Shown: in pieces, positions 51,153 to 59,935 of the stretch
How the letters are laid out: each line of letters opens with the position of its first letter
Position numbering within the stretch: position 1 is the stretch's first letter
DNA from: Gemmataceae bacterium
Lineage (GTDB): Bacteria > Planctomycetota > Planctomycetia > Gemmatales > Gemmataceae
Direction: 5' to 3'
Assembly: GCA_019694755.1 (NCBI GenBank)
Contig: JAIBBI010000002.1
Span: forward strand, 42,763-106,762
DNA length: 64,000 nucleotides
Notes under the pieces: generated by a model
Seen by the model: only the letters and a program-made list of their open reading frames with translations
Database searches by the model: none
Told to the model about the DNA's origin: nothing
Position numbers and translations under genes: made by a program

Positions 51153-51710
51153 TCAATCGCTGGCTTCGTCCCAACTGAGTGCCGTGATATCCTTCAGTCC
51201 GCAGTGGGGGCATTCTGAGTCGCAGGCACTCGTCCATTGATCTTGCCATTCATGACCGCATTTGGGGCATCGATATTCGATGTCCAGAAGTCGCTCTAGT
51301 TCGGCCTGACTGGCTTCGAACTCGTACTCGTCTTGAGCGTCCAATTCGGCGAATCGATAAGCGATTCGGCGAGCAGCATCCTTGGCGTCGTCGTCATCGC
51401 AACCGGTGACAAGCTCGCCACGAAACAACATGCCCTTCTCGCCCAGGGCGTAGCCGACGATGAAGCGACAGCCAGTGAGGCGGAACATAAGCACCAGCGA
51501 GCCGTCGTGATACCTGTCGATGATCTTCGAGCGACAGGCGAGCATCGTCTTGCCGCACCAGGTGCTCAAGTGAATGTCACCGGCACTCGGCCGGGTATAG
51601 CCCGTGACATGCCGGTCCTGAACGGAAGCCCCGAGAGCGGCGAAGCTCCGCCCTTCATGTTCGATTACCCCGATCTCGCCTTGCCCTTTCCGCTCGCACC
51701 ATGACTTCAT
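51153..51710 (-). CDS. Hypothetical island protein with C-terminal zinc ribbon
   Basis: 185 residues. The C-terminus is a rubredoxin-like or zinc-ribbon knuckle: 'YRCPKCGHEWQDQWTSACDS' followed by ECPHCG. The N-terminal 100 residues are a beta domain ('GKTMLACRSKIIDRYHDGSL'). It is a metal-binding protein by motif; its role is unknown. The start at 51708-51710 lies 69 nt after motif copy 10, the first of the array. Confidence 0.7.
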   Translation of the reverse strand: MKSWCERKGQGEIGVIEHEGRSFAALGASVQDRHVTGYTRPSAGDIHLSTWCGKTMLACRSKIIDRYHDGSLVLMFRLTGCRFIVGYALGEKGMLFRGELVTGCDDDDAKDAARRIAYRFAELDAQDEYEFEASQAELERLLDIEYRCPKCGHEWQDQWTSACDSECPHCGLKDITALSWDEASD

Positions 51711-51779
51711 GGATCACTCCCAACTGAGGACGGCGGCGGCGACCAGCGAAGTGCTTGTCGTCTACTCCGTCTGCCCAAG

Positions 51780-51795
51780 TTGCGAGTGTCGCCTA
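51780..51795 (-). repeat. Array motif, copy 10
   Basis: TTGCGAGTGTCGCCTA. It opens the array, 69 nt before the start at 51710. No gene ends at it, so a former upstream member may have been lost. Confidence 0.85.
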
Positions 51796-51857
51796 CATTG
51801 CCGCAAAAACTGGCCATGTCCATTAAGGCCGTTCGATAGCAGGCCAGGGGTTTTGGC

Positions 51858-51886
51858 TTGACTTGACGGGCGGAAACGTCGATAAA
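51858..51886 (+). promoter_or_regulatory. Candidate promoter for the metal-efflux cluster
   Basis: TTGACT (51858-51863) and GATAAA (51881-51886) with an ideal 17-bp spacer. The ATG at 51893 is only 6 bp beyond the -10 box, which predicts a leaderless or near-leaderless transcript. Confidence 0.45.
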
Positions 51887-51892
51887 GTCGAT

Positions 51893-52372
51893 ATGTCCCG
51901 TAAGATCGTGGCCCTTTTGCTGGTCGTAGACCTGCTCCTGGTTCAAGGAGTCGGGCTTTCACGTGCCTCGATGGGTTCATGTGCCCACGATCCCAACGGA
52001 CATCACCGGTCGCCGCACATCCATCTGGGCGACTTGTTCCACGCTTCTTCGCACCATCACAGCGAGCATTTGGGCAGTTGTTCGCACGACCACGATGATG
52101 CGATAGATGACGAGGACAGTACGGCCTCGGGTTGCTTGCCCTCACACGATCATGACAGCGATGCCGTCTACGTCCCGCTGGGGATCGTCAACGGCTGGTA
52201 TTCAGCAGGATGCAAAGACCGACCGGTGCCCGCCTTTTGTGCGATGGCCCTGACGACTGTAATGAGTCTTGATTGCTTTTCGGTTGGTTCGGTCGCATCC
52301 TTGCCACCGAAACGACCGCCCATCCCGCAGCGATGTCCCGTTTATCTGTTGGTACTTTCGATTCTCATTTGA
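51893..52372 (+). CDS. His/Asp-rich exported metal-binding protein
   Basis: 159 residues. A signal peptide ('IVALLLVVDLLLVQGVGLSR') is followed by a region with many His and Asp ('HASSHHHSEHLGSCSHDHDD', 'PSHDHDSDAVY'). A C-terminal hydrophobic stretch lies near 140. It probably binds divalent metals in the periplasm ahead of the efflux pump. It precedes the TolC gene by about 230 bp. No named family is recognised. The ATG at 51893 is the only sensible start after the promoter. Confidence 0.65.
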   Translation: MSRKIVALLLVVDLLLVQGVGLSRASMGSCAHDPNGHHRSPHIHLGDLFHASSHHHSEHLGSCSHDHDDAIDDEDSTASGCLPSHDHDSDAVYVPLGIVNGWYSAGCKDRPVPAFCAMALTTVMSLDCFSVGSVASLPPKRPPIPQRCPVYLLVLSILI

Positions 52373-52481
52373 CCATCTCCTTTCGACCGATCTAGCACGC
52401 CTCGTGACCTGACTGACAGGCTCGACGCTGCATTTTCTTCGGTCGCATCCGACTAGCCATTAGTTCGCCGGTGGAAGGCAA

Positions 52482-52504
52482 ATCGCCTTCGGCGATCTGT
52501 TTTC
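52482..52504 (+). terminator. Intergenic hairpin before the TolC gene
   Basis: ATCGCC-TTC-GGCGAT stem-loop followed by CTGTTTTCC. It is weakly terminator-like and may attenuate transcription between the His-rich gene and the pump genes. Confidence 0.45.
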
Positions 52505-52601
52505 CAAAAAACGCAACGGCTGCCCTCCCGCTTTTGAGCGTCAGGAGTCGGTGGCAGTTAATCAGGCCCAACTGCATCGGCAGGAAGAGAGGGAACGAGC
52601 C

Positions 52602-53963
52602 ATGATCGTATTGCGTAGATACCGGCTCTTGGCTGCACTTGCATCAACTGTTGCTATTGCGTGGACCGGCATCGCTTCAGCGCAGTCGCAACCTGTTTCA
52701 GCACAGCCAATAGCTGCGGATCAGGGCAAAGTCGCTTCTTACTCGCTCGACGATCTCATTCGCATGAGTCTGGAAGCCAACCCACGGTTACGTCGTGCTG
52801 CGCTTGCCGTGGATGCGGCTCAGGGCCGGGCGCAACAGGCTGGGTTGTATCCCAATCCCACATTGAGCGCCGGTGGCGACGAAATGGGAAGCAAACTCGG
52901 GCCGGGTGGAGTCGTGTCGGCACCCGTCGTTAGTCAAGAAATCGTCACGGGACGCAAACTGCGGCTGAGCGAGGCGGCAGCACTCAAGCAAGTCGATCAG
53001 GCCACCATTGATTTGCTCGGCGAGCAGTTCACATTGATGACCGTTGTGCGGCAATCGTACTTCGAGGTGCTGACGGCCCAGCGACGGGTTGAGGTTCTCA
53101 ATGAACTCATCCGAATCGCTTCACAATCCGTTGAAAACACGAAGAGACTCTTGGAAGCGAAAGAGGTCTCCAAGCTCGATCTACTGCAACTTCAAGTCGA
53201 TCTCAATCGCTTCCGGGCGGATCAAGAAGCGGCTGAACAGGAAGCAACGGCTGCATTTCGTCGCATGGCGGCGAACATGGGTTTGCCCAACCTAGCCGTC
53301 GCTCCACTGATTGGAATGCTCGACACGCCTGTCCCAGACTACGACTTCGATAAGGCCCGCCAGGTAATGCACAGCGTCAGCCCTCGGCTTCGATCCTCGC
53401 AGGTTGAAGTTCAGCGTGCCCAACTGGTGCTGCGCCGGGCGCAGGTGGAGCCAATTCCGAACGTCACCGTGGGAGCGGGCTACGTCCGGCAGAACAAAGA
53501 TCGGGAGAATGACTGGGCCTTCCAAGTGAGCGTGCCAATTCCGATCTGGAATCGCAATCAGGGGAACATTCGAGCGGCACAAGCCGGGGTCGGTCAGGCC
53601 ATCCAACAGGTCAGCGAGATTGAGAACGAACTTGTCGGCCAACTGGCAACCACGTTTGGCAACTACGCTGCTGCTCGGAAGCGTGCGGATCGTTATCGAA
53701 CCTCGGTCCTGCCTGACGCAAAATCGTCGCTGACACTATCGCTGGAAGCTTACAAAGGCGGCCAATTTGAGTATCTACGAGTGCTTCAAGCGCAGCGATC
53801 TGTGGCTGAGGCCAATCTGGAATATGTCCGAGCGTTGGGCGATCTTTGGCGGGCTTCAGGCGAGATCGCTGGACTATTGCTCGAAGAAAACTGGCCCCCG
53901 GCCCCGACAAATACCGTCTTACCGTTGCCAACATCGACCCCCAAACCGGCTGGCGGGAGCTAG
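52602..53963 (+). CDS. TolC-family outer-membrane efflux protein (CzcC-like)
   Basis: 453 residues. A signal peptide ('LLAALASTVAIAWTGIASAQ') is followed by two outer-membrane-efflux helical repeats, each with a long coiled coil: 'LIRMSLEANPRLRRAALAVD' (repeat 1) and 'ARQVMHSVSPRLRSSQVEVQ' (repeat 2). It forms the outer channel of an RND metal pump with the next two genes. The ATG at 52602 follows GAGGGAACGAGCC. The spacing to the adaptor gene is 10 bp. Confidence 0.85.
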   Translation: MIVLRRYRLLAALASTVAIAWTGIASAQSQPVSAQPIAADQGKVASYSLDDLIRMSLEANPRLRRAALAVDAAQGRAQQAGLYPNPTLSAGGDEMGSKLGPGGVVSAPVVSQEIVTGRKLRLSEAAALKQVDQATIDLLGEQFTLMTVVRQSYFEVLTAQRRVEVLNELIRIASQSVENTKRLLEAKEVSKLDLLQLQVDLNRFRADQEAAEQEATAAFRRMAANMGLPNLAVAPLIGMLDTPVPDYDFDKARQVMHSVSPRLRSSQVEVQRAQLVLRRAQVEPIPNVTVGAGYVRQNKDRENDWAFQVSVPIPIWNRNQGNIRAAQAGVGQAIQQVSEIENELVGQLATTFGNYAAARKRADRYRTSVLPDAKSSLTLSLEAYKGGQFEYLRVLQAQRSVAEANLEYVRALGDLWRASGEIAGLLLEENWPPAPTNTVLPLPTSTPKPAGGS

Positions 53964-53973
53964 GAGATCAATC

Positions 53974-55395
53974 ATGATTGTTGGCAAAGTCATTCGAGTG
54001 TTCATCGGCGTGTCCGTAATGGTCGGGCTCGCCTCGGGAGCATTTTTGACTCGTGACCGTTGGCTTCCATTGGTGACGCCGACAACAACCGCAGATGCGC
54101 ACGCCGCCGACGAACACTCTCACGACCCTGCCGCAGTCGGCGAACCGCAGCAGGTCCACCTGACGCCCGAGGCTCAGAGCAATTTGCGCCTCGTCGCCAA
54201 ACCTCTCAAGGCGGAAACCTACTGGCGAACCATACCAGTCCCCGGTGTGATTGTGGACCGACCTGCGCACAGCGACCGTGGCGTGGTCGCACCTGTGACC
54301 GGTGTTGTCACCAAGGTGTATAGTTTTCCCGGCGATACGATACGCCCCGGCGAGCCGCTCTTCAGCTTGCGATTGCTCAGCGAGGCGTTGCACCAAACGC
54401 AATCCGAACTGTTCAAGACGACCCAAGACATCGTGATCGCCCAAGACCAGAAGAAACGCCTCGCCCCTACATCACAATCCGGGGCCATTCCAGAATCAAA
54501 GTTGATCGAAATCGACAACCAGCTTCGTCGTCTGACAGTTGCCGCTCAAGCCTACCGCCAAGAGTTACTGACGAGAGGTTTCACACCCCCGCAAATTGAC
54601 GCCGTAGCTCAAGGAACATTTGTGTCGGAGATTCGGGTTTCGGCACCACAACCAGCGCCCGACGACAAGTCGTTGGCGACCGGCGTAGTCAAGACGGCAG
54701 CGGTTGCAAGCGAAGCGAGTCCGACATACGAAGTCCAAGAACTGAAAGTCGAGCTTGGTCAGCAGGTGCAAGCCGGACAACTCATGGTGTTGCTGTCGAA
54801 CCATCAGTTGCTGTACATCGAAGGCCGAGCATTTCGCCAAGAAACGCCATTGATCGAGCGGTCGGCAAAGGAAGGCTGGACTGTCCAGGTCGAGTTCATG
54901 GAAGAAGCTGGCAGCGGTTGGCCGCATATGGAACAGTCGTTTGCCATCCGCCATATTGCCAACACCATCGACACCGCCAGTCGGACGTTCGCATTCTTCT
55001 TGCCCCTCACCAACCAGTCCCGAAGTTTTGAAAAGGATGGCAAGAAACTACTGTTGTGGCGTTACCGACCCGGCCAAAAGGTTCGGCTGCACATCCGGGT
55101 CGAGCAATTCGACAACGTATTTGTCCTACCTGCCGACGCCGTGGTGCGGGAAGGACCGGAAGCCTACGTGTTCCGCCAAAACGGCGACAACTTCGACCGC
55201 AAACCGGTCAGAGTTATTTTCCAAGATCGGCAGCATGTCGTGATTGCGAACGACGGCGGCATACCGCCTGGGTTGTTCGTTGCTCAAAATGGTGCCTCAC
55301 AGATGAACCGAGTTCTGAAAGCCCAGGGCGGCAGCGCCACGGCCGGATTTCACATCCATGCCGATGGGTCGATTCACAAGAACGGCAGCCACTAA
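53974..55395 (+). CDS. RND periplasmic adaptor (CzcB/CusB-like)
   Basis: 473 residues. An N-terminal membrane segment ('VFIGVSVMVGLASGAFL') is followed by a His-rich stretch ('ADAHAADEHSHDPAAVGEPQ'). The barrel-sandwich and alpha-hairpin regions ('TGVVTKVYSFPGDTIRPGEP', 'AQDQKKRLAPTSQ') and beta-barrel ('PGQKVRLHIRVEQFDNVFVL') follow. The C-terminus is again His-rich ('GFHIHADGSIHKNGSH'). It links the outer channel to the inner-membrane pump. A good site, TAGGAGATCA, precedes the ATG. Confidence 0.85.
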   Translation: MIVGKVIRVFIGVSVMVGLASGAFLTRDRWLPLVTPTTTADAHAADEHSHDPAAVGEPQQVHLTPEAQSNLRLVAKPLKAETYWRTIPVPGVIVDRPAHSDRGVVAPVTGVVTKVYSFPGDTIRPGEPLFSLRLLSEALHQTQSELFKTTQDIVIAQDQKKRLAPTSQSGAIPESKLIEIDNQLRRLTVAAQAYRQELLTRGFTPPQIDAVAQGTFVSEIRVSAPQPAPDDKSLATGVVKTAAVASEASPTYEVQELKVELGQQVQAGQLMVLLSNHQLLYIEGRAFRQETPLIERSAKEGWTVQVEFMEEAGSGWPHMEQSFAIRHIANTIDTASRTFAFFLPLTNQSRSFEKDGKKLLLWRYRPGQKVRLHIRVEQFDNVFVLPADAVVREGPEAYVFRQNGDNFDRKPVRVIFQDRQHVVIANDGGIPPGLFVAQNGASQMNRVLKAQGGSATAGFHIHADGSIHKNGSH

Positions 55396-55406
55396 GGCGA
55401 GAGACA

Positions 55407-58400
55407 ATGCTTGACGCTGTGATTCGATTCTCGTTGCGCTATCGGGCCTTGGTGGTCGTCGTCGCTCTCGTCGTCATGGGCTATGGCGGCTATCTGACGA
55501 CCACCATGCCCATCGACGTGTTTCCCGATCTCGACCGGCCAAGAGTCGTCATCCTGACCGAATGCCCTGGTCTGTCTCCTGAAGAAGTGGAAACGCTGGT
55601 CACGCAGCCCATCGAGTCCAGGCTGCTCGGTGCGACCGGTGTTCAGGCTGTTCGCAGCCAATCGAGTATCGGCCTGACCGTGATCTACACCGAGTTCGAC
55701 TGGAAGACTGACATTCGAGCCGCTCGACAAGTGGTTCAAGAACGACTGGCAACTCTCGCTGGCGTGTTGCCCGAAGGCATACGACCCCAGATGACGCCGC
55801 CAACGTCGATCATGGGCCAAATCATGCACGTCGGATTGCATCGTCGATTGGGGCCGCAAGGCGGTGATCTCTTCCCAGTCGGCAAGACCGGCTTGCTAGT
55901 CGAGCGCACCGTGACCGGAGGCAAATCGCAAATCACTGCATGGCGGCCACGCCAACGCAATGAACTAGGCTCCTGGGAAAAGGTCGCAATTGACAAGATC
56001 GTATGGGACAACGACTCGGTGAAGAAGGATGCAAGAGAACGTCGGGTTCAAGTGACAGTTGCCAGTGAAACGCACGATGTCACTCTCCGCACACCTATGC
56101 AACAACAAATGGACGTGCGAACGACGGCCGACTGGGTGCTTCGGCCTCGCTTGCTTCAGTTACCAGGCGTGGCCGAAGTCCTGGTGTTGGGTGGCGACCG
56201 GAAGCAATTCCAGGTGCTCGTCGATCCTGATGCTCTGCTTGAATACGACGTGACATTGCAGCAAGTGGAACAGGCAGTCAAAGACAACAACCTCAATGCC
56301 AGCGGCGGCTTCACCGTCGAGGGCCAAAGGGAACGACCTGTTCGATTCATCGGTCGTCTCGGCCCGATGCCCCAGAAAGTCGCCGACGATCTTAGGAAAG
56401 TCTCGGTCAAGACGACATCCCATCGGAACGTGCTTCTCGAACAAGTCGCAACTGTTGAAGAGGGGCCGGAACCCAAGCGGGGCGATGGCGGCATCGACGG
56501 GCATCCCGGCGTCGTAATTACCGTCGTCAAGCAGCCGCACGTGGATACCCGCAGCGTGACCGACGAGATCAAGACCTCATTGCGAACCGCCGAAGAGGCG
56601 CTGACGGCCGATTACGTCATTAACTCGGATCTGTTTCAGCTTCGCACGTTCATCGACCGGGGTATTTATTATGTCGGCGAGGCGTTGGTCATCGGCGCTG
56701 GGTTGGTCGTCGTCATTCTGTTTCTGTTCCTGCTCAACTTCCGCACGACGTTTATCACTCTCACGGCGATCCCTCTGTCGTTGGTTGTGACGACGCTGGT
56801 GTTTCGGTTGATCGGAACCCTGACCGGCCGAGAACTATCGATCAACGTCATGACGCTTGGCGGCATCGCCGTGGCGATGGGTGAACTCGTGGACGACGCC
56901 ATTGTGGACGTTGAGAACATCTATCGGCGTTTGCGTGAAAACAACGCCCTGACAAATCCTCGGCCTGCCCTGGTCGTCGTCTACGAGGCCAGCCGGGAGA
57001 TTCGCAGTGCCATCGTTTTTGGCACGGCTGTCGTCGTACTTGTTTTTCTGCCGTTGTTTGCCTTATCCGGCGTCGAAGGCCGACTCTTTGCGCCGCTTGG
57101 TGTGGCGTACATTGTTTCGATCCTGGCCTCGCTCCTCGTGTCGCTGACGGTGACGCCTGTGATGTCGTACTACCTCCTGCCTCAATCCAAAGCGACTCAC
57201 CGAGATCATGACAGTGCGATGTTGAAATCACTCAAGTGGCTGGGCTCGTTCTTGATCCGCTTCAGCATGTGGCGAGCGGGAACGCTGCTGCTGCTGACGT
57301 GGGCGCTTGTCGGCCTGAGCTTTTGGCAACTGACTCGACTGGGCTCGGACTTTTTGCCACCGTTCGATGAGGGCAGCATCCAGATTAACGTCAGCCTGCC
57401 GTCTGGGTCGTCGCTGCAAGCATCTAACGAAGCTGCGACGGTTATCGATGCTCGGCTCCTGAAGATGACCAAATCACCGGATAACCCCAACGGCGAAATC
57501 TTGCATTTCGTTCGGCGCACCGGGCGAGCCGAACTCGACGAACACGCCGAGCCGGTCGGTCGCAGCGAGTACATTTTGAGCATGAACCCGAACGCCGCTC
57601 ACGGCCGTGAGGACATGTTGCGTCGGTTGCTTGATGGCTTGAAACAAGAAATGCCGGGAGTGGACTTTGAGGCGGAACAACCGCTGGCCCACCTCATCAG
57701 TCACATGCTGTCCGGTGTGAACGCACAGATTGCCATCAAGGTCTATGGAGACGATCTCGACGTGCTGCAACGGCTGGCCAAACAAGTCAAGTCGGTCATC
57801 GCCGACGTGCCCGGTGTAACGACGCCGATCATTGAACCCCAAGAATCCATCGACGAATTGCACATCGTGGCCCGCCCGGATGATTTGGCCTTTTATGGTG
57901 TCAGTAGGGCCTATGTTGCCGAGTTCATCAAGACATCGCTTCAAGGCGAAGCGGTTTCGCAGGTGCTCGATGGGCAGCGGCGGTTCGATTTGGTGGTCAA
58001 ACTTCGTGAACCGCAACGAAGTGATTACGGGCGGCTCAAGGAGCTTCGCATCGACTTGCCAGATGGTCGGGGACAGATCAAGTTGGGCGACGTGGCCGAC
58101 TTCCCCGAAGGCTCATCCGGGCCGAACCAGTTGATGCGGGACAATGTTCGTCGTCGGCAAGTGATTCGCTGCAATGCCTTGGGCCGAGATTTGGGTGGAG
58201 TCGTCGGCGATATTGAACAGCGCATCCGAAGAAACATCACTTTGCCGGAAGGTTACTTCGTCGAATACGGTGGCCAGTTCGAGAGCCAGAGGTCCGCAAC
58301 ACTGCTCATTGGCGTGTTGGCCGTCGTGTCCTTTGTAGGCATGTTTGTCGTGCTCATGCTGTTGTACCCCTCCGTGCGAGTGGTGCTGCAAATCCTCAAT

Positions 58401-58859
58401 GCCATCCCGACTGCATTCATCGGTGGCGTATTGGCGTTGGTCATCACCCAACAAACACTGACGGTTGCAAGCCTCGTCGGTTTCGTTTCGCTAGGCGGCA
58501 TTGCTGTTCGCAACGGCATTCTGCTGGTCACGCACTACTTCCACTTGATGAGGGAAGAAGGCGAGGAATTCACGCAACAGATGGTCCTGCGAGGAAGTCT
58601 GGAGCGGTTGTCACCGGTATTGATGACTGCCTTGACCGCTGGTATCGCACTGATCCCACTCGTAGTCGGTGGTAAGAAGCCGGGCCTGGAGATCCTTTAC
58701 CCGGTCGCCACCGTGATTCTCGGTGGATTGGTGACATCCACTTTTTGCGAGTTTTTGATCCACCCCGGACTGTTTTGGCGGTTCAGCGGGAAAGACGCTG
58801 TACGGCTGGTGAAAGGGGAGCAAGGCGAAACCGAATTGCTCCACGGAAAATCAACCTGA
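55407..58859 (+). CDS. Heavy-metal RND efflux pump (CzcA/CusA-like)
   Basis: 1150 residues. Inner-membrane proton/metal antiporter with twelve hydrophobic segments. The heavy-metal-RND motif in TM4 is 'GELVDDAIVDVENIYRRLRE'. The N-terminal segment, then 'DVFPDLDRPRVVILTECPGL' and 'LVTQPIESRLLGATGV', are typical. Residues about 148-232 form an extra porter-domain insert ('LFPVGKTGLLVERTVTGGKS', 'SWEKVAIDKIVWDNDSVKKD') not usual in CzcA. The metal specificity cannot be read from sequence. It is operonic with the adaptor. Confidence 0.88.
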   Translation: MLDAVIRFSLRYRALVVVVALVVMGYGGYLTTTMPIDVFPDLDRPRVVILTECPGLSPEEVETLVTQPIESRLLGATGVQAVRSQSSIGLTVIYTEFDWKTDIRAARQVVQERLATLAGVLPEGIRPQMTPPTSIMGQIMHVGLHRRLGPQGGDLFPVGKTGLLVERTVTGGKSQITAWRPRQRNELGSWEKVAIDKIVWDNDSVKKDARERRVQVTVASETHDVTLRTPMQQQMDVRTTADWVLRPRLLQLPGVAEVLVLGGDRKQFQVLVDPDALLEYDVTLQQVEQAVKDNNLNASGGFTVEGQRERPVRFIGRLGPMPQKVADDLRKVSVKTTSHRNVLLEQVATVEEGPEPKRGDGGIDGHPGVVITVVKQPHVDTRSVTDEIKTSLRTAEEALTADYVINSDLFQLRTFIDRGIYYVGEALVIGAGLVVVILFLFLLNFRTTFITLTAIPLSLVVTTLVFRLIGTLTGRELSINVMTLGGIAVAMGELVDDAIVDVENIYRRLRENNALTNPRPALVVVYEASREIRSAIVFGTAVVVLVFLPLFALSGVEGRLFAPLGVAYIVSILASLLVSLTVTPVMSYYLLPQSKATHRDHDSAMLKSLKWLGSFLIRFSMWRAGTLLLLTWALVGLSFWQLTRLGSDFLPPFDEGSIQINVSLPSGSSLQASNEAATVIDARLLKMTKSPDNPNGEILHFVRRTGRAELDEHAEPVGRSEYILSMNPNAAHGREDMLRRLLDGLKQEMPGVDFEAEQPLAHLISHMLSGVNAQIAIKVYGDDLDVLQRLAKQVKSVIADVPGVTTPIIEPQESIDELHIVARPDDLAFYGVSRAYVAEFIKTSLQGEAVSQVLDGQRRFDLVVKLREPQRSDYGRLKELRIDLPDGRGQIKLGDVADFPEGSSGPNQLMRDNVRRRQVIRCNALGRDLGGVVGDIEQRIRRNITLPEGYFVEYGGQFESQRSATLLIGVLAVVSFVGMFVVLMLLYPSVRVVLQILNAIPTAFIGGVLALVITQQTLTVASLVGFVSLGGIAVRNGILLVTHYFHLMREEGEEFTQQMVLRGSLERLSPVLMTALTAGIALIPLVVGGKKPGLEILYPVATVILGGLVTSTFCEFLIHPGLFWRFSGKDAVRLVKGEQGETELLHGKST

Positions 58860-58904
58860 AGGTTGGCTATGGCCCGAAACTTCGCCCCTCGAAAGGAAGA
58901 GCGC

Positions 58905-59414
58905 ATGAAAAGGTTTCACCTGTTAGGCGTCGGCAGCGCACTGCTTGCCGTCGTACTCGCTGCCGGATGCGGCCAGCAACCGACTTCGACCACGAAAGGT
59001 GGCGACAAGAAAGAAAAAGCGGTCGCCAAGACCGATGACCACGGCCACGGCGCTACAGGGCCACACGAAGGCACCATCATCGAATTCGGCAAGATCCACG
59101 CCGAATTCACCGTCAACCACCAGACCAAGGAAGCGACCGTGTACATCCTCGGCGACGACGCCAAAACGGCCGAGCCAATCCAGGTTGAGACGTTGCTCCT
59201 GAGCATCAAAACGCCGCAGTTCCAGGTAGACCTCAAAGCGTCTCCCCAGGCGAGCGATCCAAAAGGCAAAGCGTCACGGTTTGTCGGCAAGCACGACAAT
59301 TTTGGAAAAGAACAGGAGTTCGAAGGCACGCTCAGTGGAGTGATTGACGGCAAGCCCTATGCAGGCGACTTCAAGGAAGAAGAGCACAAGGATCACAAGC
59401 ACGACAAGAAGTGA
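58905..59414 (+). CDS. His-rich lipoprotein of the metal cluster
   Basis: 169 residues. The lipobox 'ALLAVVLAAGC' marks a lipoprotein. The mature part is Lys/Asp/His rich ('KTDDHGHGATGPHEGTIIEF') and ends in 'EEHKDHKHDKK', giving possible metal-binding ends. The middle is one beta domain ('EATVYILGDDAKTAEPIQVE'). GAAAGGAAGAGCGC precedes the ATG at 58905. It is 45 bp after the pump gene and in the same direction. Such proteins occur next to cus/czc genes in planctomycetes. Confidence 0.7.
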   Translation: MKRFHLLGVGSALLAVVLAAGCGQQPTSTTKGGDKKEKAVAKTDDHGHGATGPHEGTIIEFGKIHAEFTVNHQTKEATVYILGDDAKTAEPIQVETLLLSIKTPQFQVDLKASPQASDPKGKASRFVGKHDNFGKEQEFEGTLSGVIDGKPYAGDFKEEEHKDHKHDKK

Positions 59415-59426
59415 TAAAAGTCTATG

Positions 59427-59453
59427 CTGTCGGCACTACTGGGGTGCCGACAG
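59427..59453 (+). terminator. Intercistronic hairpin
   Basis: A 10-bp perfect stem CTGTCGGCAC / GTGCCGACAG with a 7-nt loop between the lipoprotein and HMA genes. No U-run follows, so partial termination or mRNA stability is more likely. Confidence 0.5.
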
Positions 59454-59483
59454 AGAGTTACCCAATCGCAAGGAGTCCACGGG

Positions 59484-59819
59484 ATGTTTTATTCACGACG
59501 GTCGATGGCCCTTGTCATCGGCCTGCTGTTTGTAGGCTTGCAAACAGCGGCGGCGGCAGACCCGGTGCCGACAAAGATTACCATTCCCGATCTTCATTGC
59601 ATGGGTTGCGCAAAAAGTGTGGTCGCTCAACTCACGGCCGTAACGGGTGTGGCGAAAGCTGAGCCCGACCTTGCGACTAAGACCATTACAGTCACGCCGA
59701 AGGCGGGTGTGGTGCTGTCACCAAAGAAACTGTGGGAGGCGGTCGAAGACAAGGCTCAGAAGAAACCGACGAAGTTGGACGGGCCAAGCGGCACGTTTTC
59801 GTCGAAGCCCAAGGCATGA
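59484..59819 (+). CDS. Periplasmic heavy-metal-associated (HMA) protein
   Basis: 111 residues. A signal peptide ('LVIGLLFVGLQTAAAAD') is followed by one HMA domain with the metal motif 'DLHCMGCAKSVVAQL' (CxxC) and the ferredoxin-like fold continuing 'TKTITVTPKAGVVLSPKKLW'. A Lys/Pro tail closes it. It probably carries Cu(I), Zn or Cd to the pump in the periplasm. AAGGAGTCCACGGG precedes the ATG. It closes the pump operon. Confidence 0.8.
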   Translation: MFYSRRSMALVIGLLFVGLQTAAAADPVPTKITIPDLHCMGCAKSVVAQLTAVTGVAKAEPDLATKTITVTPKAGVVLSPKKLWEAVEDKAQKKPTKLDGPSGTFSSKPKA

Positions 59820-59837
59820 TTGGACTGAGTGTGGGAG

Positions 59838-59861
59838 GGGGCTTTTGACAAGCCCCTTTTT
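59838..59861 (+). terminator. Rho-independent terminator
   Basis: GGGGCTT-TTGAC-AAGCCCC followed by TTTTT, 18 nt after the HMA gene stop. It ends the efflux operon. Confidence 0.9.
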
Positions 59862-59935
59862 CACAAAGACGTATTTGAGCCAATCCGCTACTTGCTACAT
59901 CACATTCGGCTGGCAAAAACGGGGAGGCGAAAGTA

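Noticed and set aside
46188..51795. The array as an integron with attC sites
   Set aside because: The repeated motif is 16 bp, shows no long imperfect inverted repeat with RYYYAAC/GTTRRRY ends, and no intI-type integrase or attI is visible.
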